From Arthrobacter sp. StoSoilB5 (GTDB taxonomy: Bacteria > Actinomycetota > Actinomycetes > Actinomycetales > Micrococcaceae), in contig NZ_AP024646.1 of the NCBI RefSeq assembly GCF_019977235.1, forward strand, positions 3,782,001 to 3,846,000: a stretch of DNA of 64,000 nt, in the 5' to 3' direction. The position numbers were made by a program, and so were the translations under genes. A model generated the notes under the pieces. That model worked only from the letters and a program-made list of their open reading frames with translations. It was not told where the DNA came from and ran no database searches. Below, piece by piece: positions 17,655 to 25,865 of this stretch (positions are counted from its first letter, which is position 1; every line of letters starts with the position of its first letter).

Positions 17655-18938
17655 ATGAGCACACATCCCTCACGCGTCTTTGTCGCGCGCCTGCTCGGCT
17701 TGGACGTCTTCGACCCCCTGGGCGATCGTTTGGGCCGGCTCCGCGACGTCGTCGTGCTCTCCCGGGGGTCCCGCGGAGCCCCGCATGTGGTGGGCATCGT
17801 GGTAGAAGTACCTGGCAAAAAGCGGGTCTTCGTACCCATGACCCGGATCACCTCCATCGACCAGACGCAGATCATCTGCACTGGCCTGGTAAACCTGCGT
17901 CGTTTCGAACAACGGGGTGCTGAAACGCTGGTTGTAGCAGAGATGTTTGATCGCAGGGTCACCCTGGCCGACGGCAGCGGAGACGCCACAATTGAGGACA
18001 TCGCCATGGACCAGCACCGGTCCAAGGACTGGTTCGTCAGCAAACTCTTCGTCCGTCGCGGACATTCGTTGTCGCCCCTGAGCAGGCTGCGTCGCAATGA
18101 GACCCTGATCATCGACTGGGCCGACGCCCAAACCGGCGGCCACAACGAGCCGCAGGCGGCCACACAGTTCGTTGCCACGCACGAGGACCTCAAACCTGCC
18201 GACTTCGCCGAGGCCCTGCAGGAGATGAGCGACAAGCGCCGCTTTGAAGTAGCAAGCGAACTTCAGGACGAGCGCTTGGCGGACGTCCTCCAGGAGCTTC
18301 CCGAAGACGACCAGGTGGAGATCCTCTCCGCGCTGGACGTGGAACGGGCCGCCGACGTCCTGGAGGAAATGGATCCCGACGACGCCGCCGACCTTCTCGC
18401 CGAACTCCCCTCGGCGCAAGCTGAAGAACTGCTGCAGCTCATGGAGCCCCAGGAGGCCGAAGACGTGCGGCGTCTCCTGGAGTACGACGAAGACACTGCA
18501 GGTGGCCTGATGACACCGGTGCCCGTCATCCTTCCACCTGAAGCCACGGTGGCCGAAGCCCTGGCCCACGTGCGCCGTGAGGAACTCTCCCCCGCCCTGG
18601 CGTCTTCCATCTTCATCGCGCGTCCTCCCTTGGAAACGCCCACCGGCCGCTTCCTGGGCGTCGTACATATACAACAACTCTTGCGCTTCCCTCCTCCCGA
18701 ACCGCTGGGCAACCTCGTTGACAAGAACCTTGAACCGCTCTCGGACCAGGCGCATATCAGCGAAGTAGCCCGAACGCTGGCCACGTACAACCTCAACTCG
18801 CTTCCCGTCGTCGACGACGACGGCCGCCTTGTGGGGGCGGTGACTGTTGATGACGTGTTGGATCACCTGTTGCCCGATGACTGGCGCGCTCACGAGGACG
18901 ACGCCCCTGTAAGGAAACTCGGAGGCCGCATTGGCTGA
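17655..18938 (+). CDS. PRC-barrel / MgtE_N / CBS-pair protein without a transporter domain
   Basis: A soluble 427-residue protein. The N-terminus (about 7-140) looks like two PRC-barrel-like beta units, residues 180-280 are an MgtE N-terminal superhelical domain (DVLQELPEDDQ, DPDDAADLLAELP), and 281-415 are a CBS pair (YDEDTAGGLMT, then LPVVDDDGRLVGAVTVDDVL). The magnesium-channel membrane domain of MgtE is absent. In MgtE these two domains sense Mg2+ and nucleotide; here they may regulate a partner, perhaps the DUF1003 membrane protein whose start overlaps its stop. Actinobacteria usually keep this gene beside DUF1003 and mrp. Confidence 0.85.
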   Translation: MSTHPSRVFVARLLGLDVFDPLGDRLGRLRDVVVLSRGSRGAPHVVGIVVEVPGKKRVFVPMTRITSIDQTQIICTGLVNLRRFEQRGAETLVVAEMFDRRVTLADGSGDATIEDIAMDQHRSKDWFVSKLFVRRGHSLSPLSRLRRNETLIIDWADAQTGGHNEPQAATQFVATHEDLKPADFAEALQEMSDKRRFEVASELQDERLADVLQELPEDDQVEILSALDVERAADVLEEMDPDDAADLLAELPSAQAEELLQLMEPQEAEDVRRLLEYDEDTAGGLMTPVPVILPPEATVAEALAHVRREELSPALASSIFIARPPLETPTGRFLGVVHIQQLLRFPPPEPLGNLVDKNLEPLSDQAHISEVARTLATYNLNSLPVVDDDGRLVGAVTVDDVLDHLLPDDWRAHEDDAPVRKLGGRIG

Positions 18939-19659
18939 TAACCACGCCACCCGATCCCCCAGGTCCACTGGACGCGCAAACAATCCGGGGAGCCTCGACA
19001 CGCCCCTCAGCGGGCGTCAACGCATACTGCCTAAGTTCTCCCCCAACCCGGACGCGTTCGGCAATGCCACGGAGGGCTTCGCCCGGTTCATGGGTACGCC
19101 GCAGTTCCTCGTCTACATGACGATTTTCTGTCTCTTCTGGCTGGCCTGGAATACGTTTGCGCCCACGGAGTGGCAGTTCGACCGTGTGGAGCTTGGCTTC
19201 ACGCTCTTGACACTCATGTTGTCGCTCCAGGCTTCCTACGCCGCGCCGCTCCTGCTGCTGGCCCAAAACCGTCAGGACGACCGGGACCGCGTTTCGCTTC
19301 AGCAGGATCGCCAGCGCGCTGAGCGGAACCTGTCAGACACGGAATACTTGACCCGCGAATTGGCTTCCCTGCGTATCGCACTGCGTGAGGTCGCCACACG
19401 CGACTACGTCCGCGCCGAACTTCGCAGCCTGCTGGAAGACATCATCGATGCCCAGGAGGAACTGCGGGAGAGCGAAGCAGCGGCAGAGGGAAGCGAGTCC
19501 CCGGCCGATAAAGTCAAGGAGAAACTGAAGGAGAAGCGGGACAAGTCGCGTGGCCCACGCACGCAGCAAATTCCGAAGGTCCGGCCTCCGCGGGCCACAG
19601 GGCCTCAGCACTCCAGCGCGAAACCGGCCCCACCCGAAAATCCCGAAAGCCGAGCGTAA
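18931..19659 (+). CDS. DUF1003 membrane protein
   Basis: A 242-residue protein with two membrane helices (about 57-76 and 88-112) and the DUF1003 signature: LYMTIFCLFWLAWN-like first helix, FTLLTLMLSLQASYAAPLLL, then QNRQDDRDR. A charged coiled-coil (about 115-175) and a Lys/Pro-rich tail follow. The start is TTG, overlapping the upstream stop by 8 bases, with CGGAGG in place. The overlap points to translational coupling with the MgtE_N/CBS protein. Molecular function unknown. Confidence 0.85.
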   Translation: MADNHATRSPRSTGRANNPGSLDTPLSGRQRILPKFSPNPDAFGNATEGFARFMGTPQFLVYMTIFCLFWLAWNTFAPTEWQFDRVELGFTLLTLMLSLQASYAAPLLLLAQNRQDDRDRVSLQQDRQRAERNLSDTEYLTRELASLRIALREVATRDYVRAELRSLLEDIIDAQEELRESEAAAEGSESPADKVKEKLKEKRDKSRGPRTQQIPKVRPPRATGPQHSSAKPAPPENPESRA

Positions 19660-19662
19660 CCC

Positions 19663-20790
19663 ATGACCACTCCATCCGCCGAGGCACTTCACGCTGCCCT
19701 GGCAACCGTCATTGACCCCGAGTTGCGGCGTCCCATCACCGAACTCGGCATGGTGGAGTCCGTGGCAGCCAACGACGACGGCACCGTCCACTTGGCGGTG
19801 CTGCTGACGATCGCGGGCTGCCCCCTGCGCGAAACGATTACGGAGGATGCGACAACCGCCCTCTCCGGCGTGGCAGGTGTCACGGGCGTTGACGTAGAGC
19901 TGAAGGTCATGACCCCCGCCCAGCGCGAGGCATTGAAGGAACAACTCCGCGGTCCCGGCGGTCAACGGGGCATCCCCTTCGCCAAGCCCGGTTGCCTGAC
20001 GAAGGTCTACGCCGTGGCGAGTGGCAAGGGCGGCGTGGGCAAGTCTTCCGTCACCGTCAATCTTGCCTGCGCACTGGCCGCACAGGGCCTCCGAGTCGGC
20101 ATCGTGGATGCCGACGTGCACGGTTTCTCAGTGCCCGGGCTTATGGGCATCACGCAGAAACCCACCCAGGTGGACGACATGATCCTGCCTCCGGTGGCCT
20201 ACGGGGTGAAAGTCATATCCATTGGCATGTTCGTTGCGGGAAACCAGCCGGTGGCATGGCGTGGTCCCATGCTGCACCGCGCCTTGGAACAGTTCCTCAC
20301 GGACGTGTACTTTGGTGACCTGGATGCCCTTTTCCTGGACCTGCCTCCCGGAACAGGCGATATCGCCATCTCCGTGGCCCAGCTCCTCCCGAACGCCGAA
20401 ATCCTCGTGGTGACCACCCCGCAGGCAGCCGCTGCGGACGTTGCCGAACGCGCCGGAACCATCGCCACCCAAACGGGCCAGAAGGTGGCCGGCGTCATCG
20501 AGAACATGTCCTTCCTGGAAATGCCCGACGGCGGCCGCATGGACTTGTTCGGAAGTGGGGGCGGTGCCGTCCTGGCTGAGCGGTTGAGTGCTGCCGTGGG
20601 CAGCGATGTGCCCCTTCTCGGCCAGATTCCGTTGGACATCCGGCTGCGTGAGGGCGGGGATGCAGGGAAGCCCGTGGTCCTTGGCGCAAGTGAAACTGCC
20701 GCCGCGAAGGCGCTGGAAGGGATTGCCGGGATGTTGGCGACGCGGCCGCGGGGATTATCCGGCATGCCGCTGGGAATCCAGCCGCGCTGA
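19663..20790 (+). CDS. mrp: Mrp/NBP35-type P-loop ATPase (Fe-S cluster carrier family)
   Basis: Soluble ATPase of 375 residues. An N-terminal MIP18/DUF59 domain (about 5-85) precedes the deviant Walker A GKGGVGKSS (121-129), DADVHG, and DLPPGTGD. The C-terminal CxxC that binds the bridging Fe-S cluster in E. coli Mrp/ApbC is absent; that stretch reads MSFLEMPDGGRMDLFGSGGG. So a cluster-carrying role is uncertain. It starts 3 bases after the DUF1003 gene and converges on tatB. Confidence 0.9.
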   Translation: MTTPSAEALHAALATVIDPELRRPITELGMVESVAANDDGTVHLAVLLTIAGCPLRETITEDATTALSGVAGVTGVDVELKVMTPAQREALKEQLRGPGGQRGIPFAKPGCLTKVYAVASGKGGVGKSSVTVNLACALAAQGLRVGIVDADVHGFSVPGLMGITQKPTQVDDMILPPVAYGVKVISIGMFVAGNQPVAWRGPMLHRALEQFLTDVYFGDLDALFLDLPPGTGDIAISVAQLLPNAEILVVTTPQAAAADVAERAGTIATQTGQKVAGVIENMSFLEMPDGGRMDLFGSGGGAVLAERLSAAVGSDVPLLGQIPLDIRLREGGDAGKPVVLGASETAAAKALEGIAGMLATRPRGLSGMPLGIQPR

Positions 20791-20821
20791 ACGCACTGGG
20801 ATTCGAAACGGCCTTGGAAGG

Positions 20822-21220
20822 CTAAGTAGCTTCCGTGTCGAAGGGCGCAGCCTCGCCCTCGGCCAGCCGCTCAATAATCCGGGCCGGAGCTTTGGGCTTG
20901 GTGTCTACTGCTGCGGACGCAACTGTTGCGGCAGCGGCTGGTGCGCCGGCGTTGACGGGCTTGGAATCGTCATCAAGCAAGGCATCCTTGATGATGCGCC
21001 GCGGATCGTACTGGCGGGGATCGTACTTCTTCCAGTCGACCTCATCGATGTCGATGCCGACTTCTTCCTTGATCTGCTCGCGTGCGCCAGAGGCCATCCG
21101 GCGGACTTCCTTCACCAGGTTGGCGAGCTTTTGAGTGTATTCGGGCAAACGGCTGGGACCGATGACGAGTACGCCGATAATCAGAAGGAGTATGAACTCC
21201 GGGCCGTTGATTCCAAACAC
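20822..21220 (-). CDS. tatB: Twin-arginine translocase subunit TatB
   Basis: Substrate-binding subunit of the Tat export system. It has a single N-terminal membrane helix (about 6-22, PEFILLLIIGVLVIGPSRLP), the hinge GPSRLPEYT, an amphipathic helix (LANLVKEVRRMASGAREQI), then a Lys/Ala-rich tail; 132 residues. GTG start with TAATCT 7 bases upstream, so likely leaderless. It lies 31 bases from the anti-sigma gene; in mycobacteria htrA stands between the two, and here it is missing. Confidence 0.92.
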   Translation of the reverse strand: MFGINGPEFILLLIIGVLVIGPSRLPEYTQKLANLVKEVRRMASGAREQIKEEVGIDIDEVDWKKYDPRQYDPRRIIKDALLDDDSKPVNAGAPAAAATVASAAVDTKPKAPARIIERLAEGEAAPFDTEAT

Positions 21221-21227
21221 GCTACGA

Positions 21228-21233
21228 AGATTA
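21228..21233 (-). promoter_or_regulatory. -10 box of tatB, leaderless type
   Basis: TAATCT on the minus strand, 7 bases before the GTG at 21220. It lies in the 31-base gap after the anti-sigma gene, so tatB seems to have its own promoter. Confidence 0.5.
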
Positions 21234-21251
21234 CCTTGTCTGTGGTGCCGG

Positions 21252-22208
21252 TCATAAACCAGCGGGACGGAGCAATGTCCGGAGGCCGCGAATCATCCGT
21301 TCGGACCACGTCTCGGAGGCTTGCGAAGTTTTCATGCCAACCATGGAATCGCCTGCACGAACCAACTCGGGAACGGCGTCGTCGGCCAGGTCTGCTGGCA
21401 GGTCCGATGCATAACTGAGGACTGCCGCCGAGGTCCGGTATACGGCCTCCCACGGCGTCCCCTGGGTGACGGAGAGCTGCGCCGATGCAGATTGGCCGGC
21501 GCCGGCCAGGTCTGGGGCCTGCAGGTGCTCTTCCACGATAGTGGCGTAATGGCCGTTGCTTTCCAGCCGGAGTTCTACGGCCGGGTGACCGCTGTGCATG
21601 GTGGCCTGGGCTGAGACCACGTGGAAGCCCATACCGCCAAGTTCAGGGCATGCCCAACCTTGGTCCCGCAAGGCATCCAACTGTTCCGCACTCAATGTGA
21701 CGGGTGAAGTGGGACGAAAGTCCGGCGTCGAAGCGGGTTCTGGCGTCACCATCAGCGCCGCAGGCCCACCGGTAAGCGCGCTGGAAACGGATGCGGCGTC
21801 GTTGCCTCCACCGATACGAGCCTGCGGCGTGGCATCTCCTGCCACCGCGTACGCCGCCACGGCCAGGGCGCCCGCACTCACCGTGAGAGTGCCAGCGGCC
21901 AGGCCGGCTATCCGAAGGCCCCGCCACGCTGCAGCCTGGGCCCTCGCATTACGGACGGGCGCTGCCGGCTCATTGGCGAGCCGTTGTGTGTGCTGAATCA
22001 AACGCGCCGTTAGGTCCTGGCTCGCTTCGGGCACGGCTGCTCCGCGAAGCCGTTCAAGATACTGCCGCTCCCTGTTCAGGGCAGCACGGCACTCCGGGCA
22101 ATGCTGCAGGTGCTCTGGATTCCGGGTGTGGCGCAGGGCAGCCAGTTTGCGATGTGCAGTCAGTTTGCGACGTGGCAGTGCACCCGGACGAAGATCGCGT
22201 CGAGGCAT
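21252..22208 (-). CDS. Zinc-finger anti-sigma factor partner of SigE (RseA-like)
   Basis: A 318-residue protein. The N-terminal anti-sigma domain carries the zinc motif HxxxCxxC (His33, Cys37, Cys40). A membrane helix follows (about 96-122), then a roughly 190-residue extracytoplasmic part with Pro/Ser/Thr spacers and no domain I recognise. It starts 7 bases after sigE, the usual sigma/anti-sigma arrangement. The role, holding SigE inactive until envelope stress, is from the family; the sensing part appears lineage-specific. Confidence 0.85.
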   Translation of the reverse strand: MPRRDLRPGALPRRKLTAHRKLAALRHTRNPEHLQHCPECRAALNRERQYLERLRGAAVPEASQDLTARLIQHTQRLANEPAAPVRNARAQAAAWRGLRIAGLAAGTLTVSAGALAVAAYAVAGDATPQARIGGGNDAASVSSALTGGPAALMVTPEPASTPDFRPTSPVTLSAEQLDALRDQGWACPELGGMGFHVVSAQATMHSGHPAVELRLESNGHYATIVEEHLQAPDLAGAGQSASAQLSVTQGTPWEAVYRTSAAVLSYASDLPADLADDAVPELVRAGDSMVGMKTSQASETWSERMIRGLRTLLRPAGL

Positions 22209-22215
22209 CGACTAC

Positions 22216-22839
22216 CTAAAGAATGCTTGCGATGCGAGGCATCTTCAGGCGGGGCTTACGGGCGTCAGCCGGGCGTGGGTCACGGTGGGCAAGCTTCTCC
22301 CGCAGCATGGTGCGGCCACGGTGGATACGGGACCTGACTGTCCCGAGCTTCACGCCCAGCGCTTCCGCCACTTCGTCGTAGGACAATCCTTCAAGATCGC
22401 ACAAAACAACGGCGGCCCTGAAATCCGGTGGCAGTTCTTCCAACGCGCGCTGAACGTCAAGGTCCAGGTTGTTGTGCTCAAAACTCTGCTCGGGACCTGG
22501 CTCACGGCCCGGCAGGCGTGACTCGGCGTCCTCGGCAAGGGCGTCAAAGCGGATTCGGCTCTTACGACGCGCCTGGTCCAGGAACAGGTTGGTGGTGATG
22601 CGGTGCAGCCAACCGTCCAAAGTCCCCGGCTTGAAGTTTTCAAGGGAACGGAAGACCCTGACGAACACCTCCTGGGTGAGGTCCTCGGCGTCGAACTTAT
22701 TTCCGGTCAGGCGATAGGCGAGGCGGTATACCTTGGCGGAGTGGTTGGCGACCACGTCCTCCCAGCTGGGCATGACCCAGTCCGTAGCGGCCTCAAGGCT
22801 CTCTGTTGTCTGGACTGGCGCAGCATGCGATGCCGGCAT
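22216..22839 (-). CDS. sigE: ECF RNA polymerase sigma factor SigE
   Basis: Extracytoplasmic-function sigma factor of 207 residues. Region 2 (about 34-98) contains [20 protein letters not shown] and [15 protein letters not shown]; region 4 (about 133-186) contains [20 protein letters not shown], the -35-binding helix-turn-helix. The ATG is preceded by GGGGAGTGG. In mycobacteria SigE handles envelope and heat stress. The 236-base gap upstream, shared with a divergent O-methyltransferase gene, shows no clear autoregulated ECF promoter to my eye. Confidence 0.93.
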   Translation of the reverse strand: MPASHAAPVQTTESLEAATDWVMPSWEDVVANHSAKVYRLAYRLTGNKFDAEDLTQEVFVRVFRSLENFKPGTLDGWLHRITTNLFLDQARRKSRIRFDALAEDAESRLPGREPGPEQSFEHNNLDLDVQRALEELPPDFRAAVVLCDLEGLSYDEVAEALGVKLGTVRSRIHRGRTMLREKLAHRDPRPADARKPRLKMPRIASIL

Positions 22840-23075
22840 CGTCCACTCCCCTCAAACTGTGGTTCACCGAACTCCTCCGGTGCCGCCCACCGCGTGGATG
22901 ACCGGATCAATATCATCCCAAGTTTGTCTGGGAATTTCCTGACTAACGCACAAATTCCACGCAAGGCGAAATCCGGCCACAGAAACAGTCCCGGACGACT
23001 GGAGAACACCGGGTTTGCAGCGCCGGACACAGTACGCTGGTACAGACACCCCTACGCGCGGAAAGCGAACCCTTC

Positions 23076-23708
23076 ATGAGTGCCGACAAGTCAACCAGCT
23101 GGTCCTATGCAGAAGATCTGCCTGCTGAGGACGACGTCTTGTTGCGGGCCCGTGAGAGGTCCTTCGAGCTGGGGGTCAAGCCCATCAGCCCCGGTGTTGG
23201 TGCGGTGCTGACCGTCCTTGCCGCGGCTTCCAAGGCACAGACAGTAGTCGAGGTTGGTTCCGGCGCGGGAGTCTCGGGTGTTTGTCTTCTGCGGGGCCTG
23301 GGCCCCCAGGCCGTTCTGACAACTATCGACGTCGACGTCGAACATCTCAAGGCCGCCCGGGAAGCCTTCCTTGAGTCCGGCAGCCCCGCCAACCGGACCC
23401 GGACTATCTCCGGCAGGGCCGCCGATGTCCTTCCACGCCTCACGGACTCCGCGTATGACCTGGTCTTCATCGACGCCGACAAGCCGAACTTCCCCCGCTA
23501 CGTTGAACAGGCTATCCGGTTGCTCAAGTCCGGTGGCACCTTGGTGATCAACGATGCCCTGGACAAAGACCGCGTCTCAAACCCAGCTGCCCGCGACTCC
23601 ACCACTGTGGTTCTTAGGCAAGTCGGCAAATCCATTCGCGACGACGACCGCCTGGCCTCTGCAATGCTTCCCACCGGCGACGGGCTTCTGGTGGCTGTCA
23701 AGAAATAG
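23076..23708 (+). CDS. O-methyltransferase, class I SAM-dependent
   Basis: Cation-dependent catechol O-methyltransferase-like enzyme of 210 residues. The SAM loop EVGSGAG is at 59-65, the acidic residue in TIDVDVEHL follows, and VFIDADKPNFPRY is the metal and substrate motif of this family. The substrate is unknown. The ATG follows GGAAAG at 23060-23065. It is divergent from sigE, as is its likely counterpart in mycobacteria. Confidence 0.88.
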   Translation: MSADKSTSWSYAEDLPAEDDVLLRARERSFELGVKPISPGVGAVLTVLAAASKAQTVVEVGSGAGVSGVCLLRGLGPQAVLTTIDVDVEHLKAAREAFLESGSPANRTRTISGRAADVLPRLTDSAYDLVFIDADKPNFPRYVEQAIRLLKSGGTLVINDALDKDRVSNPAARDSTTVVLRQVGKSIRDDDRLASAMLPTGDGLLVAVKK

Positions 23709-23779
23709 TCAATTGCCCTTTAGCGGACATTTCTAAAAAGAACCGCCCCCTAAGAAAGGCGCTACTGCTTAAACAAAAG

Positions 23780-23813
23780 CAGGGCTCCGGCTCTCGCCGG
23801 GCCCTGGTCTTTT
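23780..23813. terminator. Intrinsic terminator with T tract
   Basis: A stem CAGGGC-T-CCGGC with GCCGG-GCCCTG (one bulged T) and a TCTC loop, then GTCTTTT. It ends the O-methyltransferase gene and faces the convergent DUF3117 gene. Confidence 0.85.
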
Positions 23814-23834
23814 GAATCCAGCCTGCCTATGAAT

Positions 23835-24002
23835 CTATTCGGTAACGCCCACAAGGCATTCCTTGAGGTTCTCCGCCTCCGCGGCATTGAGCTCGACAAC
23901 AAGACGCCCTCCGCCTTCGAGCGGCACACGCATGATCAGGCTGCGTCCCTCTTTGGTTACTTCCATAGGGCCGTCGCCAGTACGTGGTTTCATAGCCGCC
24001 AT
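23835..24002 (-). CDS. DUF3117 family protein
   Basis: A 55-residue protein that is almost identical to the conserved actinobacterial DUF3117 pattern: MAAMKPRTGDGPMEVTKEGR at the start, then VPLEGGGRLVVELNAAEA. Function unknown. ATG at 24002 is chosen for the GGAGGGG site 8 bases upstream. A longer reading frame exists but has no ribosome site. The 229 bases upstream hold a short ACCTAAAAGT hairpin and nothing I can name. Confidence 0.9.
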   Translation of the reverse strand: MAAMKPRTGDGPMEVTKEGRSLIMRVPLEGGGRLVVELNAAEAENLKECLVGVTE

Positions 24003-24231
24003 TAGGAAAATCCCCTCCATTTGTCCCAAGTCACGCCCAACCCGGCCGGGCTGGATCCGCTTCGCAATTGCAGCCGGCGGCACCGCTTGGGAGGCCGCCT
24101 TGGCCGGGCACTTTTAGGTGCTTTTGTCCTTGCTCGTATTCCATTATCCCGTACTTACCCGTCCGTAGCGAATCAATGGACTAATTGCCGCGACACGCAA
24201 CAAAGACACTTCCCGACGGCGGCCTGTGGGG

Positions 24232-25506
24232 TTATGGGGGATAGTCACCGCCCCCGGGCAATGGGGCCCAGGCCCAAAGCCACACGACCCAGACGATCTG
24301 GAGGAGGACAAACATGACCACGACCGTCCCCCGGTACGCCTTGGATTTGGAGAGCAGCGCCGCGGCCAGCGCAAGCGGGAAGAGCGGGAGGAGCATACGG
24401 AAAGTACTTGTCTGGGGATGCAGGAACACAAGCAAGTAGCCCATGTAGGAGGCACACCAAAGGCGCATTTCCGTTCCCAGCGCCCGGACAGGCTTTGAGA
24501 CCATCAGCAGCACGAACAGGCCGACGAAAATGAAGGGCGCCAGCACGCCAAGAACCGGACCGAACAGCATCCTTCCGGTATCGAACCACGGTTTGAAGGG
24601 CACCAGGTCATGTCCGCGCCATGCGGTTTCCGTCCGCGTGTAGGCGCTGGGATCCCCGGTCACTGCCCATGCGATTGCGGGCCACGCAAGTGCTCCAAGC
24701 CCGGTGGCCAGCACCAATGCACCCAGGGACAGCAGTTCTGCCGTGGCCGAAGCAGTGGCCCCGGGCTGGGTATCCGGGCCTGATGGCCTGAACCGCTGCC
24801 AGAGCCGCCACGCCAAAAGGAGGCCCAGCATGGCAGCGAACGGAACACCGGTGGGCCTGGAAAGACACATCAACAGCACTACCGGTACAGCTGCCAGGTA
24901 ATGTCGCCTGACCACCAGGAGCAGCGAGCCGGACAGCAACAACAGGTTTAAGGACTCTGCATAGGGCACCTGGAGAATCGGCGATACCGGGAAAGTGGAC
25001 ACGAAGATAACGCCCCACATGGCAGCGCGCCGGCTGGCCGCTTCCCTGAACAGCTTGAAGATCACCAAAGCAGCACCAAGGCCCGCAACCATGGCTATTG
25101 CGGTGAGGGACTGCAGGGTCCCGAGGCCCGTGATGGCAGTGAGTCCCCGCCCCAGGAACGGGAACAGCGCATAAAAGGCCCAGGCGTTCTCCTTGACTAC
25201 CCCGTTGGCATCGACCGGGAGCACGGAGGGGTAGCCGTTGTCCGCCGCCTGCGAATACCAGCGTCCATCCCAGATGGTGATGAAGTTCCAGTAGTCCGGC
25301 CCGGGCGGGAACCATGGATTCACTCCCTGGTGAACGGCGGCAGCCATAAAGATGCAGGCGCTGACCACCCGGGCCACCACAAAAACCAGGGAAACCTGCA
25401 GCCACCACGGCCAGCGCGACATGCGTGCCCCCGCGGCGGAAATACCCCGCGAAAGGCGCGCAGTGAGCCCCTCCCCGCCAACACGGGTAGGGGCAGGTGT
25501 GCTCAC
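24232..25506 (-). CDS. PIG-V-like membrane mannosyltransferase
   Basis: Polytopic membrane protein of 424 residues with about ten helices. The WDGRWYSQAADNGYP motif in the first outer loop (about 79-93) is characteristic of PIG-V/GT-C-type mannosyltransferases using polyprenyl-phosphate sugars; the acceptor is unknown. A second conserved site is YAESLNLLL. Its start overlaps the DivIVA-like gene by 4 bases, so the two are translationally coupled. Actinobacterial homologues are usually annotated only as membrane proteins. Confidence 0.75.
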   Translation of the reverse strand: MSTPAPTRVGGEGLTARLSRGISAAGARMSRWPWWLQVSLVFVVARVVSACIFMAAAVHQGVNPWFPPGPDYWNFITIWDGRWYSQAADNGYPSVLPVDANGVVKENAWAFYALFPFLGRGLTAITGLGTLQSLTAIAMVAGLGAALVIFKLFREAASRRAAMWGVIFVSTFPVSPILQVPYAESLNLLLLSGSLLLVVRRHYLAAVPVVLLMCLSRPTGVPFAAMLGLLLAWRLWQRFRPSGPDTQPGATASATAELLSLGALVLATGLGALAWPAIAWAVTGDPSAYTRTETAWRGHDLVPFKPWFDTGRMLFGPVLGVLAPFIFVGLFVLLMVSKPVRALGTEMRLWCASYMGYLLVFLHPQTSTFRMLLPLFPLALAAALLSKSKAYRGTVVVMFVLLQIVWVVWLWAWAPLPGGGDYPP

Positions 25507-25844
25507 GGTGTGGTCCGCTTGGCGTCGCCGTCCTCAAGCTTTGGTTGGACCAAGGCGCTGAGTCTCTCGATCTCACGGTCCTTGGCCACCAACTGGTCCC
25601 GTAGCTCGTCAAGGACCTGATCTACCTGGTCCATTCGATAGCCGCGCAGCCCTACGGCAAAGCGCAGGGCGTCGATGTCGGCCGCCCCGGCCTTCTCCGG
25701 GAGCAGGACCGGAGGCAGGTTGGGCAGGGCGTCGTCCAGGCCCGCCCCCATGGAAGCGCCCCGGATGATGCCTGCCCCGAAATACAAAGCGGCACCAATG
25801 AGTACAATCGCGACAAACACCAGGAAAAAGCTCACAGCCACCAT
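25503..25844 (-). CDS. DivIVA-like domain membrane protein
   Basis: A 113-residue protein with one N-terminal membrane helix (about 4-28) and a DivIVA-type segment LRFAVGLRGYRMDQVDQVLDELRDQL (about 60-85) that should form a coiled coil. DivIVA modules bind curved membranes or scaffold polar growth. Full DivIVA is much longer, so this may be an accessory scaffold. It lies 21 bases after the LOG gene and overlaps the mannosyltransferase start. Confidence 0.8.
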   Translation of the reverse strand: MVAVSFFLVFVAIVLIGAALYFGAGIIRGASMGAGLDDALPNLPPVLLPEKAGAADIDALRFAVGLRGYRMDQVDQVLDELRDQLVAKDREIERLSALVQPKLEDGDAKRTTP

Positions 25845-25865
25845 CGTGCCAGAAACAGCCGCCGC

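Noticed and set aside
17579..18235. N-terminal extension of the stress-type membrane protein
   Set aside because: It would run antisense through the MgtE_N/CBS gene, and the natural start MSNIFGAPK at 17578 is near a divergent promoter gap.
22840..23075. Autoregulated ECF promoter for sigE
   Set aside because: I found no GGAAC-type -35 with a correctly spaced GTT-type -10 on the minus strand; a motif scan built from known SigE promoters would be needed.
24003..24150. A 37-codon frame upstream of the DUF3117 gene (starting MEYEQGQKHLK)
   Set aside because: No ribosome site and no well-spaced -10 box, and the second half is Gly/Ala/Pro-rich as expected from random high-GC sequence.
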